From contig CANUEZ040000024.1 of NCBI GenBank assembly GCA_948099385.1, positions 24,029,001 to 24,093,000 on the forward strand: a DNA stretch of 64,000 nt, read 5' to 3'. Positions 47,235-60,371 of the stretch are shown here, piece after piece. The position numbers were made by a program, and so were the translations under genes. This DNA comes from Fasciola hepatica (Eukaryota > Platyhelminthes > Trematoda > Plagiorchiida > Fasciolidae). Each line of letters starts with the position of its first letter. The first letter of the stretch is position 1. A model generated the notes under the pieces. That model saw only the letters and a program-made list of their open reading frames with translations, was not told the origin of the DNA and searched no databases.

Positions 47235-48971
47235 CTGTGGCTCTGGACAACAAGTCGATGCATCAGACGACAAACACGTCTCATCAAAGCTCCAATTATA
47301 TACTTGTAAATATTAGTGTATATGCAAAAGTACATGTAAGAACGTTGAGAAAAGCGCCAGTAGTTTTCGTCCACTTACCTATTTTTCCTCCTTCTCGTAA
47401 GAAAGCGGCGTTGTTCTTGTCCTGGAAGCCAGCCCACTCTCAAGTTTTCAGCCTAACCTAACAGCAACCTGCAGCATCAGACCTGTAGATGCCTCATGAT
47501 AGGATTTTTTATATATCCTGTGGATCTATCATATAAACTTGCCATTTGGGTTCTTAGTGTGTCCAAGCTGCTTCCTTGTGACCTGTAAAACACCACTATG
47601 AGATTTGTCACATCCCCTAGACCTATATTGCAAACTAGCCATTCAGGTTCTTCGTGTAGCCCAGGTGTCTCCTCATGTAACCCTCAAACCCCAAGGTCCA
47701 AATGAACCTCCACGGCCTCAATAACCCTGAAAGATAAAACTTTCCGGTGGACGGCCGAGTTGGTAATCAAAACCCTCACCTTGTGATGTAAGCGCAGTTA
47801 GCTCTCACGGACACCGAATTACAATACCAACGACCTCTCATTTCACTAAGGCCATTGTGCCTCATTTCTAACCTCGGTACTCTTATCTGTTATTTTTCGC
47901 GTGCCAACCCTGAGCTGGAACTTCACCCAGACTGCGATCCTCCCTCTTTCAATTTCAGAACAACCCGGTCATCAAGTTGCCTGGCTGTAACATATGGCGC
48001 AGACCGTTTGTCTTTTTCTCGGCCCGTATTCAACCACACCAATGGCCGGTTACCGCGAATATGACCTAGCCACCGGGTTTCACCCACAAGAATTCCTGGT
48101 ATAGCTGCATATGCCCCTCTGAGGCTTATTGAGGAATTTTCACTACAGGAAACTCCTTATGTCGAAGTCACCGTGCGAGGACTCCTAATTAAATAGTGAT
48201 CGATCTAGATTCGGCGATGCCCTCCTCCTTCCTATGATAAAACAGCAAGTACAAGCCGCATCCAAACCATGCTCAAAAAGCCCAACACAGACAGAGAAAA
48301 GCCACAGAATACTCAACAGAATAATGTATTCGCCAATTTACCGATATAACCTGGACTAGTGCGAAGGTTTCCATGCTAGTCTTGACTTATTTTTTTCCTC
48401 GTGGACAAGACATTCCGACTGCTGAACTGGAACTTCATTCATTTTCCAACAGCTGCCAACTGCCGACACGAGATAACACAATACTTCCCATGGAAAATGT
48501 CTCACCTTTTTAGGGGGTACTATTTATTTTCGTATCCAAAAATCTGTGAAAATTATTATTCCTTTGCGAACCTTCATGAAATTCTTCCCTGCATTCTTCG
48601 TCTCAGCACCAGTTACCTTTATAAATGAACATGAGTAAGCTTTACCATCCATTTTCTTGCATCAGTCTTGTGAAACTTGTATCTCTTGCGTACTAAGCTA
48701 ATGTCAATCTGAACATTCCCACATCCGGCCGATTCAATACCATTGCCGCAGCCGACTCGAAATTAATTCGTACTGGCCGTGTATTCTCTCGCCGCTTCGC
48801 TTCATCCAAAATCCGCTCAGCCTTAGTCCATTGTTTCTGCGATGCGCGAATCCTTCTCTTTCAGTGATATTGTTAACTATGAACATGCTCAGATGCTTGC
48901 GATTCGACCACGGTCCAGAAGTATACCATTATTATTGAACTCACTAAAAGTCGAAGCGATTGCTTCAACTA
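47235..48971. other. Flank of element B; possible diverged LINE 3' tail at its right end
   Basis: No coding motif. At 48925-48936 an ACCATTATTATT string preceded by a GATGCTTGCGA-like block resembles the tail of the LINEs at 13980 and 51548, in plus orientation. If real, it ends about 35 bp before the inverted arm begins. Low confidence. Confidence 0.35.
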
Positions 48972-51472
48972 GGTACAGTTTTGTTTTCTGGCGAAAGTTC
49001 TAGTGGGTCAGGTCACGGGCATGTTCTTCCCGCCAATTGGCCCAAGTTTGGTCCCTCCTTACAACTGAACCGGTATTACTCAATTTGGTGCAATTTTTTC
49101 AAGAGCTTCAGCAGAATGGGTGTGTGAGGTTAGCTCACACTGAAGCCGTTGATTCAGTTGACCTGACTGAGACAGCGATCACCCTGCGCATCGATACCAA
49201 GGCTAGTGAAAGCCTTCGGCCGAGACTCGCGTTGGAGACAGCATCTTGTTCATTTACCGTGGGGCAACCTGCATATTTATCGGAAGATAGTCTACCCCAG
49301 TGTCCCGTCCGGTGGGTGGATAACTGGACGCCTCGGTTTGGTTGGTTTTTCCCTTGTGGAGGATCTTTTGGCTTTTTGAAGGCACGGAAAACTGATCGGA
49401 TAAACGGAAATTATGTTTGTCTGTGTATCGATGAACAAAGCGCAATGGAAGTACGAACATCACGAATGCATTGTTTAATTGTTTACTCACATAGCCATCG
49501 TTGTTCACTTCATTTCGTCCACCATTAAATGAGTCTTGAAACTTTCAAGTAGTACACGAGCTTGAGACTGAAGCCCAAATGTTTCTGGATCTCGTTTCAC
49601 CATGTTACGTGAAAATTACCGGTAAGCCGGGAGGTAGCTCATTGGATAATGGGGCAAGGGGAAAATGGGAAATGTTTCTGTATAAGAATTTTGACAGCAT
49701 CTTGCTTCTGTTATTTCCGATGAGCTGGAAGATAAACCACTGAACAATAAGAGAGAGATACCATTTTTGCGGCATTTCGCTTAGCTTGCTTAGCGCTTCC
49801 TCTTGAAAAACCTGTGGGACATCACAGAGCGGTAATTATGAACCGTGCCTCTGCACGTGGCCTTTGCATCGCACTTGGGCTCCATTAGTGAAGACCAAAG
49901 CTAACACATCAAGTTGGGTGCCTCAGGCTGGTGTAAGCATGAGGGGATAAATCTGTCCTTCGAACAACTACGTACAAATTCCCTCAAAGGCAGTTTCCTC
50001 CCCACACAGGGCGGCTTCGGTAATGCGGTGGGTATGCTAAATTCCCATGTAAGGCTGCGGAATTTGCCGAGCTGGTACGAGTACGACAGGCCGCCAGCCT
50101 CTTTGTCGTTGGACTATATGGGACCAGTTGGGAATTTCGTCCTAAATCTGCCGGACTGCCCCTGAATGCACATTGCGGAATTTGTGGTGATCTCATCTGC
50201 AGGAGGCGCTTTCTTCGTGGAGATTTGGGGTCGGCTTTGGTGATTCGCTTTCCATTGCGGGCGCACCAAGGGACTTCAGGTCATCCACTTGTGCTTACGG
50301 AACAGCGACCACTGGGCTTGCCTCTGGTGTTCACCTCAATGGCAGAAACTATTCCATTGATCTTTTTCCCAAAAGGAGCGCTGGAGGAAAAGAATGACCA
50401 CATATTCAAACGACGCTTGAACGTGGAGCTAAGCGACCTATGGAAGTCCTTCCGACGGGGTGGTGGCAGGACAAGTACACCTGCTCCGGGGCTGCTCCAA
50501 TCCGTGGCTTGCAACCCAGATTGTCTACCTTCCGTACTTTCCCCCAAAGTTCATAGTTCTGTAGTGGTTGCTGCATCACTTTCCTTGCCCTCCTGCGGCG
50601 TTTTCTGTTCATCCCTTCTGTGTCTTCTGCGTCACGTTGGTAGCAAAATGGTCTATATAGCTCGGAGTCATTTTAAAAATATTCACCTCTCACACTTCCT
50701 CGACTAATTTTCTACTTAGTATCCTGCCGCCTACTGCCCCAGGAAATGGATGTGCACTAGCCAAGCAAATCTTACCAGCGCATCCCGTTAAGTGATTCTT
50801 TACATGTTTTGACAGCATTGTCTACGCACCACTCTCATACGACTTCATGAGATCATCTTATATCAACTCCTCTGTCCACCCTGTCGTCAACTTGTGTTCA
50901 CTGATCAACCTGAAACGAACCCCTTATTCGAATCGTGTTTCACTCACCTGTCAACTTTTGCCACTCTGCTCCATTAAAATTTCCAGACTCGGGCATCTAC
51001 ATCCACCTCTTTATGAGGGCGTCCTCCAAAACCTCTTGATGAATAGTAAGCACTAATTCAGTGGTACAACGGACTGTTTCATTTACGCAATTCCCCTCGT
51101 CAGAGGACACCACAAATCCTTCGGTGTTATATTTCTGCTGTTTTCCGGGTCATCTGGGCTAGCGGTTCAAGTGTATGTCCTTCATCATCAAAAATTCTCC
51201 AATTTTTCGTTTGTGCTTTTTCGAAAGTTTTCTTTGTCAGTTTAATCACCCCTGCGACTCTACATCGACGCTATCCGAAATACTGCGCGTTTCCACTTCA
51301 TCCCCGCTTTACTTCATCACGTATCTCGACCGCGGAGCCCATTTCACTCACTTCGGAGAGGTGCGTCTACCTGACCTTCAAACTGAACTTTGCCGGGCAT
51401 TCATTCGTGCGACCACCAAAACCTATACACTTTTGTGCTGCATTTACCCAAATGAATATCCAAGGAACCTTT

Positions 51473-51548
51473 TTGTGACCACTTGTTTCATATGATCATG
51501 CAATCTAGCATGCTTCGGGTGTCCCCGAAACAAACCATTATTATTAAA
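51473..51548 (+). repeat. LINE 3' end with (ATT)n tail (arm 2 copy)
   Basis: Partner of 35715-35790: GCATGCTTCGGG, CCGAAACAAACC, ATTATTATT. Same terminal block as the LINE ending at 13980. Confidence 0.65.
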
Positions 51549-53362
51549 GCTGTTGTAGTTTTTGAAGGAGCTTCACGAGCAGTCTGCAAACCGAAGGAGG
51601 CCTCAGGAAGCAATGATATCCCCTGTAGAAATGAAGTTGTAAGAAGGCCTCAGACGATGGTGGTTTCCGGTTCAGTATACGTCAAATTTCATAACACAGG
51701 ACTTGCAGAGAGGCTGTGAAGACTACGTACGACGTATATGCTAAGCGCGGTTACCCTCAGTGGTTCCGTATGGATTGTCAGTCCACAGTACTTGAGATAA
51801 GGTCTAGGCCAGCGACTCGGTAGACAGTGCTCAGCCAACCGAAAAAGATTCACCGGCTGTTGTGGAGTTAAGTAGGGCGAAAGAGCGCAAACCTTTCGGA
51901 CCGAAGCAGACCATGTTAACGCGGAGTACAGTGGGGAGGACTACCACTAGGTAATATAAGACATACCATTCAGGTCCCTGCAAACATCGTGGTGGTTGAC
52001 GAGTTGCCGGGATCAAGTGGACATGCTGAGCAGGCTCTTAGGTGTCCGGCATCCAAAATTTATTGAAAGAATGCCGCATAAAAGCGACTGACACTCCAAG
52101 AGAATTCCATAGAGCTGGCCCCAACACCAAGTCAGTGGCCGTGTTCAACCCCCCCCCCCTCCACGGTCTCACTCGTTGTCGCTCGCCCAGCTTGAAACTT
52201 AAAACAGCATAGCTTTCCAACCTATGCAGTCCAAGTCCTTGCAAAGCCGGATTGCAAAAGACTACGTGGGATCACATTCCTCGAAAAAGTTGTCCTGCGG
52301 CAGTGAGGTCTACAGTCTTGAAGTTCAAGATTGCATTGGACGTGACGTGTGCAGACTGTGGGCCCGCAAACATCGCGTCAAACTATTGGCTAAAGTGTTG
52401 GACCTGTATGGGAAGCACCAGGTGCCAAATTGTGTTTGTCTGTGGCGCATCGGTTACCGAGCGGAAAGACATTTTAAAATCACGCTCAAGGCAGTCAGAG
52501 GGTCAGGTGTACGCTCAGACACAGAACAAAGTACCTCGTATGTAGAGCACGATCAGAATGAAAAGTGGGTCGTTGGATAGGACCAACCAGTTTGGGGGAG
52601 GGGATGGCTTGCACGAGGCTGGTAGGCGCCCAAGAGGCGCAACCGTAGAACAGGGAAACACAGGGTCTTTTCCTTCCTAGGAGTTCCTGGAGAAACCATT
52701 TTTCGACATTACGACACTTTCCCCTCCCGTGGCCCTCCAGAAGAATGAAGTCAAGAAACTCCGGAATGGGATGCAGATACCTATTAGAGCGGCGACACGG
52801 CTCGAGTCATATGCCGAGATCAACCTGAGTAGGAAAACGAACGTGGTTTTTGAGGGCATCCAAGAAAGGTTTTCTGGGACATCAAATCAAAGGCGATAGA
52901 AACTCCGCCGAAGCCTCGTAGATCTCTGCGGACACATGGGTAACCCAGTGCGAACCTTACAAAAGCCGGTCTTGAGTCTGGAAAACTGGGAGCCTGACGT
53001 GCAGGGGACCGAATTCATGCACGCTCTACCTTGGTATAACCCAAGAATCCCCACTGTATGGATCTTTTTCTGATGGCAACCGAGAAGCTTCACCTAGTCT
53101 CCGTTAGGCATCTTAGAATCGAACCTGATACAGCTCCTAAGCGTGAGTACAGCTTCTTTGGCGCGGCACGAGGAACAGGATGTCCGAATCGAACGGTCAA
53201 AAAAGGGTGCTGGACCACGCATTTAAAATTCTCAATAAAACATCCTACCGGGTGTGATCAGAAGGCGGGCCCTCTGCAGAATGTTTCACATAAAATCACT
53301 ATGCCGTGGAATAAAAACCCCGAGGGGAAACATCTATGGGCAGCCCCGTGCAACGCCATAGT

Positions 53363-55587
53363 CCCTCCATCTTCCAACCGGTAAATTATTTGCCAAAAAG
53401 CGAGCCCAGCTCCCAAGATTAATTCTCGGGTACAGGAGCTCTAGTGGGAAAAGCGGCCCACGAAAGCAGGGCATCCTATAGACACATTGCGGTATTTTCA
53501 GCGATGTAGGTCACGGGTGAAGGGAACTTAGGGCAGAGGCCACCTAGACACATTTATCGCCCTCTGCGAAGAACGGTTAAACAAAGACGCTGGGGAAAAC
53601 CGCCCTGCTCATCGAGGCACTTCAACTGGAGGCTGGACACGAAGGATGGAAGCCTTGGTGGGGGTGCGCCTTTACCAGTCTCTCGAAACCCACAGCGAGT
53701 ACAAGGCACCCATTTTTAGACACTGGGCGTCCAGGCGGTTTGTGTCACAGTCACTTCTGGGGATAGAGGGGTTCTTACCTGCGCCCGAAGCAGCCGTTCA
53801 GCGAAGGCGGAAGAAAGCGCATGCTTCGCGAGTTCGTTGCAGAGAGCCGTCGGGACAAGTGGTCACTTTCCAGTGGTCCAGGGGCTAAAGGCCCCGGAGG
53901 TAGGCTAGGAAAGAATATGGACGCAAGCGTCTTCCCTTGACCACAACCTGGTCCACGAGAAGGCATTTTTCCAGTTTGTTCGCCAGCTCACACGCCAGAA
54001 GGATGGTCACACCTCTGTCCTATTGGATGCCGTGGCAACCAAGTACCCAGTCGATATGCAGGACCTAAGGCCCGCTGCATCACTCGGCAAAAGTGACCAA
54101 AGCACGTTTCGGTTTGTCTGTGATATGGGTCACGAAATCTCAGGCAGTTAGGTATCAAAAGGCTGGCTTTGGAGGCTGAGTAGACAAACCAGAATTGTCT
54201 ATCCGACAATGTGAAACGCATGTGGGACCATATAAAATGCAACCTCATTCTTTTAGCTGACGAATTCGCCCCACTTAAGAAGTTGCTACGCAGGGGTGGT
54301 CCTCCGTGGCGGAAGGGTGCGGTGACTAAGGTTCAGCCGAAGGAACCCCAGACCTGGAAACCCTTCCGGGGCAATGAAAGCCACACCAGATGCCTGCAGT
54401 ACATGGGGCTACGAAACTCAGCGGTTGAACCACAAAAGGCGTACAAATTCAGGTTCAAGTTGGCCCTCTTAAAAAATGAAAAATCATTGCCTCGGACATA
54501 TTTTAACTATCTACAGTCCAAGGGGGCAGTGTTGGCGGCCGTCGTAAATGTGCAAACCCTAGCGGGGACAAAGCCAGCACTCGAAAGTAGGATGCTGAAG
54601 CCCTCCTGGAGTGCTTCCAATCTGTCTAGAGCAAAAACTCTGGTCGACAGCTATGACCATATTCAATCAGAAGCACAGATTCTCGGAGCTGACAATTTCT
54701 CCTGGGGAGGTAAAGTCAATGCTCCATAGACTCAGCAAGCATACAGACGCGGGATTCGAAGGCAATAATCCAGCTATCCTGCAGCCCATGGCTGTGGCAG
54801 CTTCACCTTATCCAGCGGCATTAATAAACCCTTCCCTCGAGGAAGGGAAGGTACCAGAAGACCGGAGGATGACGCTGGGAGTTCCGACTCAAAAGTCTGG
54901 ACTAAGATACTTGACCCCAAATTATAGCCCGGTTGTAATACAAGTCATGGAGTGAGGCATGGGGATAAAATTGCCCTTCACACAGGTGTTGTAGACCTAC
55001 TGGAAATGGAGCAAAACAAGTTAGCCCTTAGTAGTGGCATGGTTACCGGATTACCCGAGAAACCGGCGGTTCTACGCCAGGGTTGAAGGCGCCACCACGT
55101 TGTTTGCGAATAACCTCAGTGGGTTTCCACTGGGATCTGTCGTAGAAAGGCCGCTACTCCTTGTTTTCACGAATAACTTGGCGAGAGAGCTAGAGTCTTC
55201 TTACCACTTTTTGCAGGCAAAACTAGAATTGTCAGAAACTCAGCGGATTACGATGTATATTCCGACCCAGACACTCTCCACGGGTAGACAGTAACCTGTG
55301 GTATGCCAGCCTACCAACGGCAAGTGTACGCAACTGCTATCCGCTAACGCTTCAGTCAAGCCACATCGGGATTCAGGTATCCCCGCAAGATTTCTACCAC
55401 GAGGGTTTCAGGGGCGCTTATCCGCAAGACCTTCAAACCGTCAACCTAATAAGCTGCCGCGCCCAGCAAGTCTAGTAGTGCTCTCCGTCAACTCCGATAG
55501 GACCCTTGGTACCAGAAATACCCGGGTCGTGTTCCAAATACACAAAGCCATTTTCGGCCTTATCTAGAATATCTCGTATAGGCATGG
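53363..55587 (+). pseudogene. CR1-like LINE ORF2 relic, arm 2 copy, cut at its 3' end
   Basis: Copy of the arm 1 LINE relic, here on the plus strand: endonuclease remnants (about 53.5-54.2 kb), linker (54211-54729), RT remnants (54611-55294). It ends abruptly at 55587 inside the region after RT, where the BEL fragment begins. The missing C-terminal part is present in arm 1 at 31.34-31.67 kb. Confidence 0.75.
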
Positions 55588-58523
55588 GTTCATGGAGGCT
55601 TGAGACTGATGATATGATTCCTCTCCGCGTGACTGGTCGTTCGGATAGGTCTAGAGTGAAAATGAAGTCGTCTCCTCTGGGTTTCCACTGAAGACCAAGC
55701 GTGCGCTCCGTTTGTGAAGAGGATCCCAAAAGCTCCCTCGTACACTCCATTTTCTCGGACTTCGGTATAACATTGAGCACCCCTTGGCTGTTTGAAGTCC
55801 ATCTAGTGAGGTTGAATCCTCTGGAATTTAGAGCGGCAATCAGTTCGGTCATATGGAGAATAGCAGCATTTGGATCGTCAAAGGAGCACAGAAAATCGTC
55901 CACGTAGGAGTGGTCCACTGCTCTTCCTAACAAGCTGCAGGTGCCGCCGAAAAGCTTGAGGGCTTCCCGGAGGACAAAGTTAGCACAGAAGGGGGATGAA
56001 ACCGTCCCAAAGGGGTGCACGGTCAGCCTGTACTCGTCAGGTGCGCGATTTGTGTCGTTTTCAGGCCACCAGAGAAGACGAAATGCGCCCCTATCTTTAA
56101 CGGGCATCTTCACTTGTAGAAACATTTCACGTATGTCCGCAGAGACGGCTACTGTTCCTAGCCGAAAACGACATAAAACCTCGACTAGTGGTGTCATCCA
56201 GTCTGGGCCCTGTAGTATATAGTCGTTGAGTGACACACCCTGACATTTCGCGGCACAGTCGAAAACCACTCTGACCTTCCCCGGTTTCTTTGGGTTCACG
56301 ACCGGGTGATGGGGTAGGTACCACCTCGGATTTGCGCTGATAACCGCTGTATCTACTCTTTCTGTATAACCCAAGTCGATGTTATGTTGCGTGGCCCGCG
56401 TGTATTCTATCTTTAATTGTGGTTCCCGGAGCAGCCTGGTTTTGAGAAAAGCATAATCTTTTCAGAGCCATTTCTCGGCTGTTTGGCATGGGTTTCATGT
56501 TGGGTCTCCACGGGACAAGAACCACGAAACGATCTATTACATACTTAGCGTTCTCGGCTACCATCTCCAAAGCCAGCCTATCTTCTCGTGATAAGGCATC
56601 TCTATCAATGGCCAGGTCGGCAAATTAGGCGTTATACAGCTGTTGGAATGCTTGTTCAATGTTCGTCGTTTACACCGAAGTGCAGTTGATTTAAATTAGT
56701 TTGCCGCATCTTCCATCTGTGCTGCCATATAAAGTCCAACGGAATATAGTGCGTACTGCAAAGGGTGCTTTGCGGCTTCCTATCCTCTAATCCAGGACCC
56801 AATGCGCTTCCGGTACATCACAGCCAATCAGCAGATCAATTTCGTTATTCTGCCACTCCTCGATCGTAACCCCGTCGAGATGCGGCCACTGAGTCAGAAT
56901 CTGCTGCACTGACTGAGGTGCTCTCATCGGCAGGTCCTTTATAGTGAATGCTTCTAGAGTTTCTGCTCTATCGTTGCCGACCAAGGAAGCGGGATGTAGG
57001 TGCAGTTCGGTCGACTGGATGACTTCGGTGCCACTCACTGTGCTTACTGCTAATGAGGATTGATTCCCTCTGATCCCATATCTCTCTGCGAACTCCTTCC
57101 TTACTAGCGTGGTATCCGAGCCACTATCTATGAAGGCCAACGCTTTGACTACCCCAGTTGGGGGTCACTACTCCAATGGCAACTACGCCTAAACGTACTG
57201 GCTCTTTGGCAGATCGTGACGTCGAACAAATAACGCTGGGTTTGGTACTCGTCTCGAGTAAGGTTACTCTCGCCTGATGCAGCAGCCGATGGTGTCTTCT
57301 CGTGCAGCCCTCGTAACCACATCGGTTCCTTGTCCTACAAGCTGCTGCCCGAAGCGTGGTGTTGAGACAATTAAACTACGCTCCTGCAATCCTCGCTATT
57401 CCCCACCGTTCGTCTATTGTGGCGTTGCCAAACTTGGGGCATTCTGGTAGTCCATGGCCAGCATCATAAGACCTGCAACTTGGTTGGGCCGTGGCATCGC
57501 GTGAAATGGCATGTGTATTGGTCCAAGGCTGGTATTTTGGATGTTCCCGTACAGGAGGTTGGGCCTGGTTAGTACTGGGCTTGTTTGCCCGGTTGTTGTC
57601 CAGGATAAGTCGGCCAGATCTGCTGTCAGCTATCTTGGTTTGCCTGTCCAAGTATTCGGTCAGGTCTTCAAAGTTAGCTTCCCTGTCGCTTCGGCTTATC
57701 CGTTCTGCTTCTTCCGCCCACCGACCCTGTAGTTCGGGAGAAAGGTGACGGACTATGTTTTCCAAATTGTGCATGGCATCTAGGTCAGCCCTGTAACCTA
57801 AATGGTCGAGGGCTATTTAGCAGTTTTGCACCTTAATCATTAGGTCGGCCGTTGTGTAGACGTCGCATTTGGTTATTTTTCCTCTAACATGATGCCCCCT
57901 ATTAGGTTACGGGCTACTTTGAATGTTTGGACAAACAGGTCCCTTAGAATCTTCCTTGCTCGGGTGTAGCCTTGTTCCGGGTCCAGCATGGTACACCCGT
58001 CGATAGCTTCTCGCGCTCGGCCTCGGCAGTAGTGAGTAAGGTATAGAAGCCTTTGCCCGGTGTCGGTTACCTTATTTTCAACGAACGTCTCGAACTACTT
58101 GACAAACTTGCAGTATTGCTCAGCCCGCCCGTCGAAAACCGTTAGTTCCACTCTAGGCAGATCGATCGATGGTGGTTTGTAGTCGGCGACCGGCATGGAG
58201 TTCCCTATCTTATTGCACCCTGGTATATCGGAAGTGTCATAGTCGCTGGTCTCATGCTCTCGCCCTTTCTGTGTTCACTTCTTCTCTGCTTCCTGTGCCT
58301 GTAGTCCAGCCGATAGTAACTGTTGTTCTAGGTCTAGTATTCTCAGCCTATATAAATCAACATCCTTACGATCAATATTGCTCTCATTAACACATGAACC
58401 AGCACTGACAGGACTAGGCGATCTAACATTAACTGAAGAATCAAATGTGGCCAGAACTTCCCCAGAGACCTGCAGTATTAATTCCTGTCCGGCTCCCAAT
58501 GTTTTCGATCCTTTCCTTGGCAT
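55588..58523 (-). pseudogene. BEL/Pao gag-pol fragment of B'
   Basis: Same frame breaks as element B: the TGA after the gag coiled segment (about 58275), TAG in the FVENEV region, and the gag TAA pair. The protease frame 57140-56787 and the RT frame 56374-55588 (VLCRFRLGTVAVSADIREMF, HSYVDDFLCSF) differ from B by few residues. The RT frame runs on past 55588 into LINE-derived sequence to a stop at 55472-55474, giving a chance 300-codon fusion with no biological meaning. Confidence 0.88.
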
Positions 58524-58942
58524 TTTGCGTGTTTTTTCTCATTCCAAATTGATCTAATGATGATTATAACACAAGTTTGAGCAATGCGTAGCCAAATTCG
58601 CAACGGATCCCGAAATCAAAAGACGATTATCCGTGATATTCTACGATACAAAATTATTGTACAAACAATGATACCAGAATGATAAAAACCTCAATAATGA
58701 GATCACAGGGACTCAGCAAACGAGAAACCGAATTGCAGCGTGCGAGTAAGGAGCATGTGCGTCACGCAGGTCCAGAACAAGGACATGACAAATTAGCGCT
58801 CTAGGCGCGAACAAACAACGATTGGTCCATAGAAACAAACAGTTCGTAAAGACACGTCAATAGTGTAAGCAAGTGAGTGATGTTAAGAAAAACACTGAAT
58901 TGCAAGGGTTTATGGGGGGATTTTCCACGATAGGTTGTCACG
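55588..58942 (-). mobile_element. Element B fragment (B'), inverted copy: 5' LTR, gag, protease, part of RT
   Basis: Each position pairs with 99407 minus x in element B (about 40480-43819), without length change. It contains the LTR (about 58565-58942; its first about 20 bases differ from element B), the gag relic, protease and RT to just past the YVDD box. It stops at 55588, so the rest of pol, the integrase and the 3' LTR are absent. The last about 30 bases before the junction carry several extra substitutions. Confidence 0.92.
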
Positions 58943-59992
58943 AAGACTCGGGCTGGCAGCCATGACTACTCGAGTCGGTATTCATCCGCGGGAGCGTCCT
59001 GTTTATCGCGGTCTGAAATTATAACCGATGTGTGGAATACACTTTTGTAACGACGCTGTGGCGAGGAAAAATGCCAACCGGCTGCGCGTACACTGTGCAA
59101 AAGACGAAACAAAGGGATTGAAGATGGATCGCTTTAAGTTCATTTCAACCAGACTTAACGAAAAGGTGGAATCTGAACAGAGCCTCAGAAAAGATGGCGC
59201 GGAATATAAATGCAAAAATGCTAACCGAATATGGTCATTCTCCCAGCCCGATCGAGGCCAGTGCACGCCGTTGCTGCTAGAATGTCTGCAGTAGCCGCGT
59301 TAGGGACTGTTCTCCACCGATGGGCACTACGATGGTTGAGTTGCGTGTACACGAATAGCCAAAACCAGCGAAACACGTCCCCTTGATTTCCCTCCTTGGG
59401 CAAAGAATGCCACGCGCTTGTGAGTGGAATGGTGGAACCATGGTTGTGAGTTTTGTATCTGACTGGGAGCGAAAGATATGGATGCTGTCAAGGTTGATTC
59501 AACTTGAGATACGGAAGAAGACGTGCTCTGCTCATTGACAGGAGGCCGAAAGCATCGAGGTATCTATAACTCACCGCTAAATAAGGTGCTGGGGGAGTAT
59601 GGGCTACGATAAATCCGGCGGCAAAGATGATGTCATAAAGTCATAATCTACATGCCTTTTTCACCGCTCTTATCCTACTGTCTTTCAGGTTCTGGGAGCA
59701 CCGAAGTACTTTGAGTTACCAAGCGAAGAACACAAGCTCTTTATAACTGATTTCAAACTGTCCGAGGTATGCTTTAATACCATGCCCTGCCATGGCGGTA
59801 CCGGGTCATACCTTCCATGCTCTTCAATACAATGAGGAGCCCGGGCTGGCATGAAGGCTTTATGCAACCCACGCAGTGGGGAGGGAGCTCTACCCCATGG
59901 GCATTGTACTGGCTTCTCACCTACAACCCCCAAGTGGTTGATCGGCTGGAGGTTGGCTGAACGTATGGCTTAAGAATTATGGGGTCACCTGC
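58943..59992. other. Unassigned spacer between B' and element D
   Basis: Frames up to 88 codons on both strands without recognisable motifs. Confidence 0.4.
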
Positions 59993-60371
59993 TGTTACGA
60001 ACGTTTGAGCAATGCGTAGCCAAATTTGCAACGGACCCCGAAATCAGAAGGCGATTATCCGTGATAATTCTACGATACTAGATTATTAAAATAAACAATG
60101 ACATAAACAATATACAAACCTCAATAATACGATCACAAAGACTCAACAACGAGAAACCGAATGGCAGCGTGTGAGCAGACAGCACGTGCGTCACGCAGGT
60201 CCTGAGCAAGGATGTGCCAAAATACCGCTCTGGGCGCGAACAAACAACAATTGGTCCAGAAAAACAACCAGTTCGTAAAGACAAGTCAATAGTGTATGGA
60301 AATGAGTGATGTTGGGAAAAAACACTAAATCGCAAGGGAAAAAGGGGGATTTTCCACGACCGGCTGTTACA
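59993..60371 (-). repeat. 3' LTR of element D
   Basis: Begins (minus strand) TGTAACAGCCGGTCGTGG at 60371 and ends near TTCGTAACA at 59993. It is of the element A type with moderate differences, about 379 bp. Confidence 0.88.

Larger units (their letters stand above)
48972..55587. repeat. Inverted duplication, arm 2, block 1 (6616 bp)
   Basis: Reverse-complement copy of 31676-38291 with only scattered substitutions. It includes an unrecognised 163-codon frame (49037-49528) and 160-codon frame (50225-50707), whose partners in arm 1 are on the other strand. Since the duplication is recent, their preservation is not evidence for function. Left of 48972 the match fades; right of 55587 the sequence switches to the BEL fragment. 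Confidence 0.95.

Noticed and set aside
49037..49528. 163-codon frame conserved in both arms, as a possible host gene
   Set aside because: The arms are a recent duplication, so conservation says nothing about selection; no motif, start context or exon partner seen.
31676..55587. A simple cruciform-forming palindrome or terminal inverted repeats of one giant transposon
   Set aside because: The arms are separated by 10.7 kb containing a complete LTR element, the outer ends lie inside older elements, and the second block is in permuted order, which terminal repeats would not show.
55472..56374. 300-codon frame joining RT to LINE-derived sequence
   Set aside because: It crosses the rearrangement junction at 55588; the last about 38 codons are out-of-context LINE sequence. 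It is a chance fusion, not a gene.
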